A stretch of 64,000 bases of DNA from Rhytidiadelphus loreus (lineage: Eukaryota; Streptophyta; Bryopsida; Hypnales; Hylocomiaceae): contig OX344765.1 in NCBI GenBank assembly GCA_947034895.1, positions 37,763,001-37,827,000 on the forward strand, in the 5' to 3' direction. The position numbers were made by a program, and so were the translations under genes. Shown one piece after another: positions 1 through 11,922 of the stretch (positions are counted from its first letter, which is position 1; every line of letters begins with the position of its first letter). The notes under the pieces are model-generated. The model had not been told where the DNA came from, ran no database searches, and saw nothing but the letters and a program-made list of their open reading frames with translations.

Positions 1-2800
1 AGTTTTATTGTTGTTAGATGAAGTAGTAGATTGTGATGCTTCAACTAAGGTCAAATCATTTTCCTTTTGGTTGGACAACAACATATTTTTGATGGTCCTT
101 TGACGCTTAGCCATGATGAGATTATAAATTGTTTTGAAACCCTTTAAAAATATTCAACAAAGAAAAAAAATTAAAAAAACCACAACAAAGAAAAATAAAT
201 ATTGAACCCTAAAGCCAAAAATTTCAACAATAATGCAAATAAGAGTGAAGGAAAGGAGCAAATTCCTGGAAGTCGCTCCACATCAAGTATGAAGGGAAGG
301 AGAATATCCATTAAGACTCACAGAAGTCGCTCCACATCCAGTATGAAGGAAGGAGAAAATCATTTCAATGATTGCAAGAAACACTTGTCCTATTTCTTGT
401 CCCCTTGCCCTTAAAAATTGACTTTTTGCTCATAACTTTTGCATTGTTTGTCCATTCGGCATGAAATTTGGAATGAAGGTAGATGCTAAAGTTACAGACT
501 TTGAGTAATTTCCTAAATTTTTAAAAATTTAGTTTAATATTTTTAACCTGCCCTCGATTGGGTGTCTACCTCGGCCATTTTGGGGGGTTTTAGTCCTATT
601 TTTGACCCAAAAATGCAAATTTGAAGCCACAAATTGGACATGTTGGAGTTCTACTAACACTAAAAGGGCTGACAATGATTTTTTTATGAAAATAGCATCA
701 TGTCAATTGCACACATGGGGTCAAAGTGACCTTCTTTTGCGCAAAAGCTATGAAGAGGGAAAAAATTTCCTTCATGAATTTTTTTGTGCAATGTGAGTAC
801 AGTCTTCTCTAGCAAAATGTCTTTTTTTATGGAATTTTTTTGAATTTTTTTTGAATTACTAAAAATAGAAATCTCTACAAACCCCTTTTCTGCTATTTTA
901 TGCTTCTAGTGCTCTACAGTACTTTGTAGTAGTCCGTAGTGTTGCATAATACAACATAGTACTAAATCAAAGGTGTAAATCTACAAGCGCCTTCAATCAA
1001 TGGTGCAGATTTGTCGAGACGCTTCTAAAATGTAGTATTAGTAGTATTGCATACTACTGCCAGTCCTATGGCCCAAAAACGCAGTTTTGAATGAAAAACG
1101 TGAAGTGTTTCTTGCAACTACTCAAGAATGAAATTCCAAAATTCACCTTAAGAAATCACCACTTAGTCACTCACTAATAAACTTCCTGCAAAATTCAGCA
1201 ATACACATCACACATCGTCAAAATTTGTCTTTGTTACTCACATTGATGAAATAAACATTTTTATCAACATTTTTCTTCCAACATGATAACTTGCAAATCT
1301 CTACATCATTAACTTAACTTCCATGTCTACAAATTAAAATACAACTTCTCAAATCAAACCCTCAAGGCACCCTGCAATTGACACATATATTCTCCACTGC
1401 TTAGTTGAAGAGCAGTCTTTGTTCCCAAGGCCCTGGTAAGCATTTCCAATTTTTTATTGTGCAAATTCTACTAAATAAAAAAAAAAACATGCGTTGGAAT
1501 GGAATATATAATAGAGAAGCAAATCAAACAAAGGTTTTGTATAAAATCATAAGGTGAGCAATTGTTGGTTGAGTGACTTTTCATGAATCTAATCATATAT
1601 TTTATCTTAAAGGCAATTACTGTCCAAAACCTTTATGACTTTATGAGGAATAAGATGACAAGGTGAATTTCTTTACTAGTTATAGGGTCATGTAAAAGTG
1701 CAAAATAGTCTTTCCTTACTGGAACACACTTTTGTCCCTTTAGTTTCTAAAATGACAAGTTAAAGGATAGAGAGAATTTGAAAGTTGGTCAAAGCAAGTT
1801 TACGATCCAAATAGCTTTCAATGAACTTACCTTTTCATTGAGAGGATCTTTTTGTGACTGATCTTGATTTGCAAGAACTTGACACTTTTCGATTAGTAAG
1901 TGAGCAATGATCTTAGAGGTGGATCACAAACAACTTGTCTTCAACACGTTCTTATTTGTCTTTCCAGCATGAGCTTGAATATGGAATTAATACAACAAGT
2001 GAAGCCGTTGAAGAGTAGAATTGTAAGTTGGGAGGCGGGGTTAGGAGCATCCAACGTCTAGTAGAGATTGTGATCAAGAGAGGTGAAAACTACAAGCAAA
2101 AAAACTCTTGTAAGAACTTCAAAAGAAAGTACACAAACACGTACTACATTGATCACATTCATGAATGTAAGATTGAATAGCAACATCAAAGCAAGCTTGA
2201 TGAGCGGAGTAGCTTTGAATGAACTTACCTTTCTAAAGCCAGAATGAAAAGATCTTCTTGTGACTAATCTCAACCTCTAGGAACTAGCCGCCTTTTGAAT
2301 TTGAACTTTGAACTGATCAAAATAGATTGGAAACAACTTTGTCCTTATACGCCCTTGTTCGTCTTCGCAACATGAGAGTGAGTGAGGAGATGGTGAGATG
2401 GTGAGTAGGAGTGTAAGAAAAGCAGGGTAACAGAAGCGTGGGATGGGAGTAGGAGCGCAAGTGGATGAGCAGGCAGTAGGAGTGTTGGGCGGAAACTCAC
2501 AAAGGCAGGGAACAAGCCGTTGGTGGCTGGGCTAACCCTAATCTCGATGCTTAAGACCCTAAACTAATCCTACTATTGATAATTGGATGTTTTGGGGTGC
2601 TTCAATTGAAATCCGGGCATACCCTCGGGAGATCCTCCAATATCCGGTCTTCCTTTCTTCCAAACAATGAATTTTTGTCCTTCTTTGAAGAAGTAGAGCT
2701 AATTTTTTGACTGTTTTTTTGATTCTCAGTTAATTTCCGTCTTCTTTCAATTACATGCAATTTTACTGCCTAACCACTTGAATGTCAGTCAGTCAAGTTA
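1..2800. other. AT-rich spacer with short local repeats
   Basis: No gene is recognised here. A 54-bp spaced direct repeat, carrying the shared core agtcgctccacatc, lies at about 269 and 323. A degenerate duplication of about 410 bp period is visible: the text around 1795-2000 (gctttcaatgaacttacctt, then a cttgtcttcaacacgtt region) recurs at about 2203-2400. Neither block has an open frame of convincing codon use. Confidence 0.5.
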
Positions 2801-3034
2801 CAATTTCAATTGGCCGATCTTACACTAGCTGTTGGTTCTTCCCGGACATTGACTTCTCTTACCATTCCATTACAATTGCACAATAAATCAACATGTTACA
2901 TTAGTGTACAATCATTGTTAGTTCAACGTTTATATGAAGTACAATTGATTGTACTTAATGAAGCTTGTGCTAGGTATAGATTTATGATTAAAGCAATAGA
3001 TCAATCATTAATTGTGAGATATTCATGGTATTGA
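2800..3034 (+). pseudogene. Helitron Pif1-like helicase fragment, 5' part
   Basis: The plus-strand reading from about 2830 matches the Pif1-like helicase domain of plant Helitron transposases. It contains a degenerate SSRTLTSLTIPLQL stretch (family pattern GRTAHS.FKIPL), a STCYISVQS stretch (family STCNI..QS) and LIVLNEACARYRFMIKAIDQSL fragments corresponding to the Walker B region (family LI.WDEAPM..RY..EALDRSL). The conserved aspartate of DEA is an asparagine and the methionine is lost, so the ATPase is inactive. The reading stops exactly where the CACTA element begins and resumes after it at 4367. There is no start codon or promoter. Helitron helicases drive rolling-circle transposition in the nucleus; this copy is dead. 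Confidence 0.8.
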
Positions 3035-3227
3035 CACTACAAGAAAAATAGTGTATAAATGACTGTAGAGAATGACTAATAGGAGTCATTGTGGACAAAA
3101 ATGACTGCATTGTGATTTTGGTCCCTGGAGTCATAGTGGACTAGTCATTTCTATAAATGACTGCCATAGTATTATCACCATCCATTGTGAGCTTGGATGG
3201 GGTTTTAGATGAAACTTCCAAAGTAGT

Positions 3228-3470
3228 AAATCTAGGAAATTTGAATATTATTTTTTGAAATCTAGGATTATATTCTGAAATCTAGGAAATGTGAATATTT
3301 TTCTTCTGAAATCTAGGATTGTATTCTAAAATCTAGGAAATGTGAATATTATTTTTTGAAATCTAGGATTATATTCTGAAATCTAGGAAATGTGAATATT
3401 TTCTTCTCAAATTTAGGATTATATTCTAAAATCTAGGAAATGTGAATATTATTTTCTAATATCTAAAAGA
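3228..3470. repeat. 50-bp tandem array inside the CACTA element
   Basis: Units begin with aaatctaggaaat at 3228, 3278, 3329, 3379 and 3429, a period of 50-51 bp. An inverted counterpart of the last unit lies at 4035-4107 and forms the outer part of the element's palindrome. Confidence 0.88.
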
Positions 3471-3707
3471 TCTGAAGATTATTTTCGAGTTGTGGTGAAA
3501 TGTGCAAAATGAGTACACCATATACCAAACACCATACATTATACACCATATACAAATACATGATTCATACACCATATACAGATACATGATTAATACATTA
3601 TATACCATATACATGATTCATACACCATATACATGATTCATTCATCATATACCATATACAAATACATGATACACAATACACTATATTTTGCATATGTGTC
3701 AAATGGA

Positions 3708-4034
3708 TTTTCAAGCTATTTAGTGTGTGAATACAAAGAGTTCAAGTAACAAGCCTTTTATACAAGTAGGGTGGTAGGAGACAAGATAAACCATGTGGGA
3801 TTTGTAAAATGTTGATGCAATAGTAGAGTAGTGATGTGGAAGTCATTATGTAGTTGTGTAAGAGTAGTAGGGATTATACTCTAACACAACTACATAATGA
3901 CTTCCACATCACTACTCTACTATTGCATCAACATTTTACAAATCCCACATGGTTTATCTTGTCTCCTACCACACCACTTGTATAAAAGGCTTATTACTTG
4001 AACTCTTTGTATTCACACACTAAATGGCTTGAAA
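3708..4034. repeat. Near-perfect long palindrome (about 151-bp arms, 24-nt loop)
   Basis: The left arm at 3708-3859 is the reverse complement of 3884-4034 with only a few mismatches; the loop is 3860-3883. Transcription across it would give a long hairpin RNA. Each arm carries a block (cacatgg...cacttgtataaaagg) resembling the CCCACATGG...TATAAG promoter block of plant LTRs, which also appears at 17.2 and 28.0 kb. Confidence 0.93.
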
Positions 4035-4366
4035 ATAATCTTCAAATCTTTTAGATATTAGAAAATAATATTCACATTTCCTAGATTTTAGAAAATAATA
4101 TTCACATCATTTAAAGTGGAAAAAATAAGTTTTTCAATACATTGCAGGACTAGATAAAGACAACACGTCCAGATGTAAAAATATGGATGAAGACTCCCTA
4201 CTGCTAAGTCATCATCCTGTAGTCGCGAATGTGACTTTGAATTGACTCTAACAATGACAATCCCAAACCCTTGGTGCAATTAGGGAACATGAGTCATATT
4301 CAAGTCGTTCCGGACAAGCAGTCATTCTTCTATGGTTACATTTACCCCCATTTCCTTGTAGTGTGA

Positions 4367-5420
4367 TACTCCAAATGAAAGGTTTGTAGTTTTATATAGT
4401 AGTGATTTTCGCTAAATTTTGCCCGTCGTTGTAGGTGGAGGTTGCAAGCAAAATGTTGAGGCTTGCTTGCAGTGTTCATATTTGTTTGTATTAGTGCAAC
4501 ATTTTCATTTGACCACTATTATGTGTTTGCAAAGTCAACCAAACTTTCAACAATTTTTGTTAAATATTGGTGAAGGCAAAACTAGTTGAGAAGTAGAGAT
4601 ACCACTTGGAATGGTTGCAGATGGAAATTCTCTAGATGGTTTCATTGATACCATTTTAATTTGATGACTTGGTTGATTTTTCTAAGTGTATAATTCTAGT
4701 TGTTTGCAATGATAATGCCCAAAACATCAACCGTAAAATCATTGATTGTATGCCTGGTGATGAGCATTACTACTTTGGTGTTGATTTTGTTTATAAGAGT
4801 GATGAGCATGTCCATCATTATTTGGTAGAGTTTTTGAATTTTCTACATTTAAGCCATTTTCCACCCCACCAATTAAATCTTAAATGTGGTCAATATGTGA
4901 TGTTGCTAAGGAACTTGAATCCGGCAAAAGGTTTGTGCAATGGTAGTCGCTTGCATTTGTTGCAAGTGTCTCCATCTGTATTATTGTGTGAAATTGTAGA
5001 AGGGTGCCATTGTGGCCAAGAGGTGTTTATTCCAAGAATCACACATCATTGCAATGATAGCCGTTATTTTGCCATTTATAGTAAGTCAGAGACAATTTTC
5101 AATCACCGCTACTTTTGCCATGACAATCAACAAATTGCAAGGCCAATCATCAATGCATATACTTCATTCATTAAAATTTATATTGTACATTTCAATATAT
5201 GTATTTCTACAAACATTTTTATTTGAAGACTTTATGAAATTTATTACTTTGCATTTTATTATATGAATAGGATAGTAAATGCGTAGCATAGCAAGTGCCA
5301 ACCACTAGAGTCACTTTAAAATAGCATTCAAAAGAGACATAAATAGTTCAACCCTCCAATATATAAAATTATTTTTTGATGTAGTAGTTATTCACTCACA
5401 TCAACCTGTTGTTGTGGCCG
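4367..5420 (+). pseudogene. Helitron Pif1-like helicase fragment, 3' part
   Basis: This is the continuation of the helicase interrupted by the CACTA insertion. In order one reads FVVLYSSDFR then a stop then ILPVV (family GGDFRQ.LPVV), FHLTT..CLQS (family LT.NMRL), FLLNIGEGK (family WLL.IGEG), ILVVCNDNAQNINRKIID.MPG (family LAPTN..V..IN..IL..LPG), then from about 4840 LPPHKL.LK.G-type and MLLRNLNPAKGLCNGSRL. A frameshift near 5060 moves the last motifs into another frame: QFSITATFAMTINKLQGQS at about 5085-5145. Beyond 5280 a decayed VALSR-like segment can be guessed. In-frame stops and frameshifts show it is non-functional. The open stretch of about 185 codons at 4669-5226 is part of this relic, not a gene. 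Confidence 0.85.
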
Positions 5421-8400
5421 AGTTCCCACATTTTAAGAACTTGGGGGAAATCACAACCCTATAACTAGCTAAATTTCATCTAATGGTATATGATAAACAA
5501 TCATATGTCATATCCATAAATATACTATATATCACACACATAAGTCGTCTCTAAATGCCAATATTTATATATAATATCCATATTCATACATTGTGCCTAT
5601 ACATATATTCATGTATGTACTTCTATTTATGTACCCATATGCACATCGGTATCAATGTATCAATGTATACCATATATTCAAGGAGGTCATAAAAATATAC
5701 ATTTTTTATAAAGGGTGAAGAAGAGGGGGTCATTTTGAACAAAAAGCATAGGTTTATAGTTATCTCTAATGAAGCAAATTGTTTTTTTTCAAAATCTAGA
5801 AATACGGATGTTTAGAGAGCTTACTTATTAGTATGCATACTGATTTTGAGTGTGAAACTACATAGGAGTTGTGAGATTATAACAAGAAAAATGTACACAT
5901 TTTATTTTTAGTATGTTACCCTTCCCACAATGTTTCAAAAATTTGCATATAAAAGTTTTTTGGGATGTGAGATGAACATCAAAAAATACAAATAGAGTTA
6001 GTACACTAAAATCCACTTTCAAAAAACTTAATTTCAGATGAAAAGATGTCAAATTCATTACACAATCTACCTTGCAATTGTTGAAATGCAATTTTTTTTA
6101 TAAGTAGAAATCACAAATAACTCCAAATCAACTCTTGCAAGTTAAAATTTTCAATGGTGAAAATTTTGAAAACACTTTACACTTTCTATTGGGACCATTT
6201 TCAAAGCAAATGGGTAAGTACAATTTTTTAGATCTCAAATCAAGTGAAATGGACGAGCTTTGCTCAAAGCCAGGAAATGAAATAAAATTGGCAAGCTTTA
6301 CTCTTCACTAATGGTACATATATGCTTTTGAGGACATCTCAAAAAAAAATATTTACCTTTTTGAGTGAAAAATGAAAGCTTCAAATAGTGAATCCTCAAA
6401 ATTGCCAATGAAAATTTTTTAAATGGTCAAATGAATTTAACTGCCCACTGCAAAATGAGCATGAGATTTCATATTGGCCATATATGGTCGCTTAGGTAGT
6501 TAGAGGTTAAATTGTTTGAAAGTAAGCCATAATAATCTCTTGTAAGTCACCATCATTGACTCTCAATTATAAAAATTATAGCAATTTCTACAAAATGATG
6601 AGTTAAAATGTATTAGTATGAACAATTAATCCACAACCATGAATTAATAAGTTTTCAATAAGTAGTAGCATAAACTTTAGGACAAAGATGTAATTTAATA
6701 AATTCAATTTTGCAAGAATGATGGAAAAATTCTAGAGAAAAATTAAGACTTTAAAAAAAAATATTAAGTAAAAAACAAACAATTAGAAAAATTAGGCAAA
6801 GGAAAAAATTGGTAGGATTAGGAAACAAATACTTTGACTAGAAATTAGCATTAAGAAGTAAACTAAAATGAAAAGTGCAAGTCCAAAATATATAAAGATT
6901 GAAAGAAATTAAGATAAGACTAAAAAAAATGAATGTCAAGACTAAAAGTAGTAAAGATGAAGACTTCAGAAAATGAAATGGAAATTAAAAAATTAGGAGT
7001 AATGAGGATGAAGACTAAGAACAAGGAAGATAAGGGTTAAGAGCATGGAAGATGAAGGTTTGGGTAGTGCAAGATAATAGAGTTTGTAAACCCTCTCTTT
7101 ATAAAGTTTGTGGTTAGTCCAAAATTGATTCACGACTACGGACATTGAAGCCACACCTACACAAATTGACAAGAACCTCTATACATCACGGTGGTAAGTT
7201 TCCATCATGATAAAATAGTTGAAGCGACAATGATGCAACTATCACGCTTACAAACTTATCAAAGTACTTGCGCCTTGAGCCATCACAAGCAAACTTAAAC
7301 AACAGTTTTAAAATGAGAGACATCAGTCCTTCAATTCAAAAAAGACATATGTTTTTTTAGACCTAAGCAAGTTGGTGAGTTCCTGAATAACAAAGGACAT
7401 GAAAACTTTGCTACATCATAAATCTGACGTGGTCAAGCAATTGCCATGTTAGATATTATTATTTAATTTTTTTAATTTTTTTAATATTTACTATTATAAT
7501 CAAGAATGTGATGGTTCCCAACTTGGGTAATAGCCTTGAAACAATCTTCCAAATGTCTTCATTTATCTTCAAATGTCTAGCTTTTAATTCAAAAATCTAG
7601 CTTTTGAAGTCACTTTTTGATTATGCCATGTGGATGGATTTTACAACAAATGTTTGTAAGTAGCATGCCCTATGTCTCTTGCATGGCACCAAAACCTTTA
7701 ATATTGCTTTCAAGCCTTCAATATAGCAACATCCAGTACTTTGACTTGTCTACAAAACTGGCCATCTAGTGGTCCTCCAATGTCACCACTAAGTTTTCTT
7801 TTATGGTTCATTGGATACCTCAAAACCAATACAAACCTCAAACTTCTACCACTCCGGATGGTTCACATTGGGTTCATCAAAGATGTTGTAAGGATTTGTT
7901 TCGTATCCAGAAAAGGATAGGGCTCCTAGTTGTGGTAAATGTTCGTGAAAAGGCTCGGTGAAAAGGAAAGAAATGCCAATGACTCTAGAAACCCTAATTC
8001 AACACCTAATTTAGTTGAAAAAAAAATAGTTTTTCAACAATAAAGAGAACATTGCTATTGTTTTAGTGAGTTCCCTACACACATTACAAAAAATTTTAAG
8101 CCTCAATAAGGTTGTTTCAGAAATGTCAAAATTTTGGCCGCGATGCAATGACAAGGAAATATTTTTTTTGATAAATATTTAAAAATATTTAAAAAATATT
8201 ATTATCATTATTATTTTCAAATTGCCAATTAGATGAGGCATTGATGTAGCACTAGTAGTGCCACATCGGATTCAAAAATAAATAAATTTGTTTTTAATCA
8301 CTTTTCCTTGTTTTTACATTCCAAAATTAGCAATCCACAAACAGGCCCTAATTTTTTTCTTTTTCAATCTTTAACTTAGAATTCAACCTTTGATATTAGT

Positions 8401-10700
8401 AAAATACAATAACATTGAATCACTCTCAAGTTTGCCTATTGTCTTCTTTCAAGCTCTAAATATAATCTTCAATACTATTAAGATAAAAGAATCTAATATA
8501 TTTTCTTGTCCCTATATATTTTATTCCTCATACAACATATATCAAATATGAACATAGTTTTGCTTCATGTTTGCAGTATATGTTATTTAGATTTTGAAAT
8601 GGATAAAGTTATGATGGTACAATGTGATCTTGCACCATTTTGTTAGAAGTTCCAACATTCATTGATGTAAATAATCAAATTTATTTGTGGAAGTTAAAAA
8701 ATTCACATATTTATTGAACAATTCTTTGTGTCTTTGAAGGCACAAAAATTTGGTGTGGGGTTCTTTACACCAAAATAGAACACATGCATAAAACATTGTA
8801 TGAATGTTAACTACTCATTTGGAAAGAGTTAAAAAGCATTAGATGGGATCCGGGGGGCTAGAGGGCTGTTTCAGGGCTGTTTCCAACTCCGTTCCCCCAG
8901 GGCCCATCGAACGCGGATGCCAAATTTTTTTTTGAAAAAAAAAATATATGTTTTTTAAGTTTTTAAAATGAAAAACAAATTTAATTTAATTAATTTTTTT
9001 TTTTGAAAAAAACGACGTGGTAGTTTCTCGGCCAGGTCAACAGAGCTTGCAAACGGCCAGTTTTGGCCAGTTTTGGGGGTTCCCCACTTGTGAACTCATA
9101 GTCCTTCCAAGTAGGTAAATCACATCTAATGATCTAGATAATTATGACTTATTGATAGCAAATTTAACCCTCAAGTACTTGAATAAATTCTAGATAGAAA
9201 ATCAACTAATTGAATTCAATACCAATCAAGTTGTGTGATACCTGTTGAGGGAAAAAACTTAGTTAAATGTTGCCTTTTCTCTAGTTAATTAAATAAATAG
9301 TTACTGGCTTGGTTTTGACTAGTTACCCAATAATGATAATGTAATTGATAATAATCAAAATCAACTTAAAATACAAACATACAATTTAGTTATAATACAA
9401 TTAGAGTTAGTTGCTCTCTAATATATCAAAGAAGTGTTGATATAAACCAAAATATCATAAAAGCTATTACTCATCTAATTGGTGAGTGTGAACTTATAGT
9501 TGTGGAGATTCAGTAATAGGGAGATTAGCTTGACAAAGCAAGATGAGAGAAATTGAATGGAAAATTTGGTTAAAATTACCAAATAATGGTAAAAAAATAA
9601 AGAAAATAACTATCAATAGCTAAAACCTCGTGGTTTATAAAAAAGATACAAGGAAAGAAAAAGAACATGGAAAGAAGAACATATAAAATATTCCTTTAAA
9701 AATAGGTAGAGAAGATAAGCCATTGTTGGGTGCTACTAAGAAGTGCTTCAAGGTTGCCAATTTGGAATAAAAAAACCCGATAAGTGCATACTATCATAGA
9801 AGGCTATTATACAATCCACAAAAATAAATGTGTCTATTGATGTTGAGGCAATGACAAAATGCACTTCAATGCAAATTCAATGTGTCATACCTTCATACCC
9901 CCTTCTTTATTATGCAAAAGAGGATAAACTATACATATCAGCAATCCTCTCTCTATACATTTGACTTCAAAAAGTTTAACAAGAATTTTGAAGTTCAATT
10001 TTATAATGCATCTCCTATACCAACAAGCCAAGAAGGGCACATGTTATATTGCCCCAAAGCCTTTAAGGAGTAGGTTTAATGGCATTCCCACTCACAATGA
10101 TAAAGATATTGAATTTCAAAGTTTTTATGATTTCAAAGTTAGAAAATAAAAAAACAAGGTACAGAGAACAATCATGCCTTTGGGTAAAGGGCGATGATTT
10201 AGAGAAATATGTTTTGGTAGTTGTGGTATCATGCCAATACTTTTACTTTTATTTTATTATTTAAAATGATTTTCCAATATTTTATACAAAAATTGATAGC
10301 ACACATGATATTAAACTTGAATGCTATGGATGATTTGCCATATTTGAAGAATTGAAAAATGGGTATGAAAGGAGATTTATGAAGGGATTGACCATCATTT
10401 TTGTGCCAATTACAAATGACATACTTATGGGTGTGGCATTCTAGTATCCAATTTTTTTTTGGATTTTCAGACCAATGGTTATGTGGCCTTTCTTTCAAGA
10501 AGGGTTTTAATTCCTTGACTCTTTCATTTTGGGGGCTTGAATTGTAGGAGGCCAATTTTGAGTATGCAATTTTGAATATGTAATTTCTGAATGCAATTTT
10601 TGTATGTGTTGGTTGAGCATAATGGATGAAATAAGGTTTTGGAAACATTGTGGCAGTGGTGTATAGGGACATGATTACAATCTGGCATTTTTATACACAT
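5420..10700. other. Long AT-rich spacer without a recognised gene
   Basis: This is mostly A/T runs and microsatellite-like text. A GC-richer island at 8845-9090 combines agggctgtttc direct repeats, gttcccccagg and ggccagttttgg repeats around a T-rich core, and looks like a decayed MITE without ends I can define. Short ORFs at 9.88-10.67 kb on both strands have AT-driven composition and match no family I know. Confidence 0.4.
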
Positions 10701-11922
10701 GTACCCTTTATTTTCTATATGCTTGAAGCTGTCTTTTTTATTTTGTTTTAAGGCAATTGGGCATTAAATTGCCTTAAAAAAAACACTGCAGACTGTACAA
10801 ACATGTGGACAAGTTCTTCTCCACAACGGATGAAAGTCATCAATTACATGAAAAGCCATCGATGTAGTCGTCCCTCCCACTGCAGGGGTTTACGAGGAAT
10901 CACTCGCACAGCGACGATAACACATCTTTTGTACAATTTAGACGCAGCAGAGAAGTTTTTCACAAGGTACCAGTTGCTAGTGGCTTGTTGTGAATGCCCT
11001 AGGTTCGTAGAATCGATCAGAGGCGCTTTTGTAGCTTGGATGTTGGGTGCACAAGTAGATTGGGCCATTGAAATTGTCTGTGGAACCATTTAGGGTTTGA
11101 ATTTGAGACTTGATTGCAAGGATTCGGGGTTTAGTTCTTGCGTTGTGTTTTATTGCTAGTTCTAGAATCTTTGTGGTTAAAACTTACTTTGAGGAAGAAG
11201 TACTCTAATTCCAATTGATGGAAGAGTGAAGCAAGCATATGAGCTGAAACCCTAGTCGGGGGTTCATTGGTTTATGCACTTGTCTTTGATTAATTGTTTG
11301 TGTTACTTTGACTCTGAAAATCTCATGTCGATTGTCTTTTGTGTATCCGATTCTGCAAGTTCTTAATCCACCACTGCTGCAAGAATTCCATGTTGGTTGG
11401 CTTCTTGAGGGTGCTAATTAGTTGGCAGCACACTGTGCATACGAAATTTAGGATGTCTAAGTTTTATGCTCCGAAATTTAGGTTATGCTTTATCGATGAG
11501 TAGAGTGTTGTGATGATTTTTGAAAATCTGAAGATGTTCTGTTCTGTGAATTGTTTTTCGTATTCTGTACGTATTTTGCATGTGCAGACAGATATTTCGT
11601 ACTGCTCTAATCTAATCTACTGTGCTCCATATTTCGGTCATGCTGTACTGATGAGTAGAGGATAGTTTGACCATCTCTGAAGATCTTCTTTGATTTATCA
11701 TTCGAATTTTTAGGTGTTTCGCATATGCGCTAGGATGTTTCAATATCGTTTTCAATGTATCTTGATCGTCAAGAATGGTGAATCGTATTAGAATGTTTTT
11801 GTGGACTTGTAACGGATGTACATCTTAAGCTGGTATCTGCACCTATTTGACATTCGTTGTTAAATTGCCGATTCCTCTAGTACTTGTATGGTTATCTGAC
11901 AGCTTGACTGTGTTCCATCAGA
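10700..11922 (+). other. Probable promoter and leader region of the erlin gene
   Basis: Base composition shifts from AT-rich spacer to balanced sequence at about 10.8 kb. No protein of the adjacent gene is encoded before 11923. The sequence just before the start codon, tgttccatcag|a, looks like a 3' splice site, so the leader may contain an intron ending at 11921. The transcription start cannot be fixed from sequence. Confidence 0.35.

Larger units (their letters stand above)
3035..4363. mobile_element. Non-autonomous CACTA (En/Spm-type) element, 1329 bp
   Basis: The left end reads CACTACAAGAAAAAT and the right end reads TTTCCTTGTAGTG, the classical CACTA terminal inverted repeat. A 3-bp target duplication, TGA, sits at 3032-3034 and 4364-4366. 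Subterminal copies of TGACT/AGTCATT follow each end, as expected for transposase-binding repeats of this superfamily. The interior has no transposase. It holds a 50-bp tandem array, a spacer of accatatac-type repeats and a large palindrome. The element split a Helitron helicase gene, and joining the flanks restores continuity of the helicase similarity. Confidence 0.93.

Noticed and set aside
4669..5226. 185-codon ORF as an intact gene
   Set aside because: It is a middle piece of a Helitron helicase without start or termini, and the next motif lies in another frame.
9882..10264. Three overlapping short ORFs on the plus strand
   Set aside because: They overlap in different frames and none shows a domain or codon bias.
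10229..10672. Minus-strand ORF of 147 codons starting with ATG
   Set aside because: AT-driven composition, no recognisable domain and competing short frames on the other strand; not supported as a gene.
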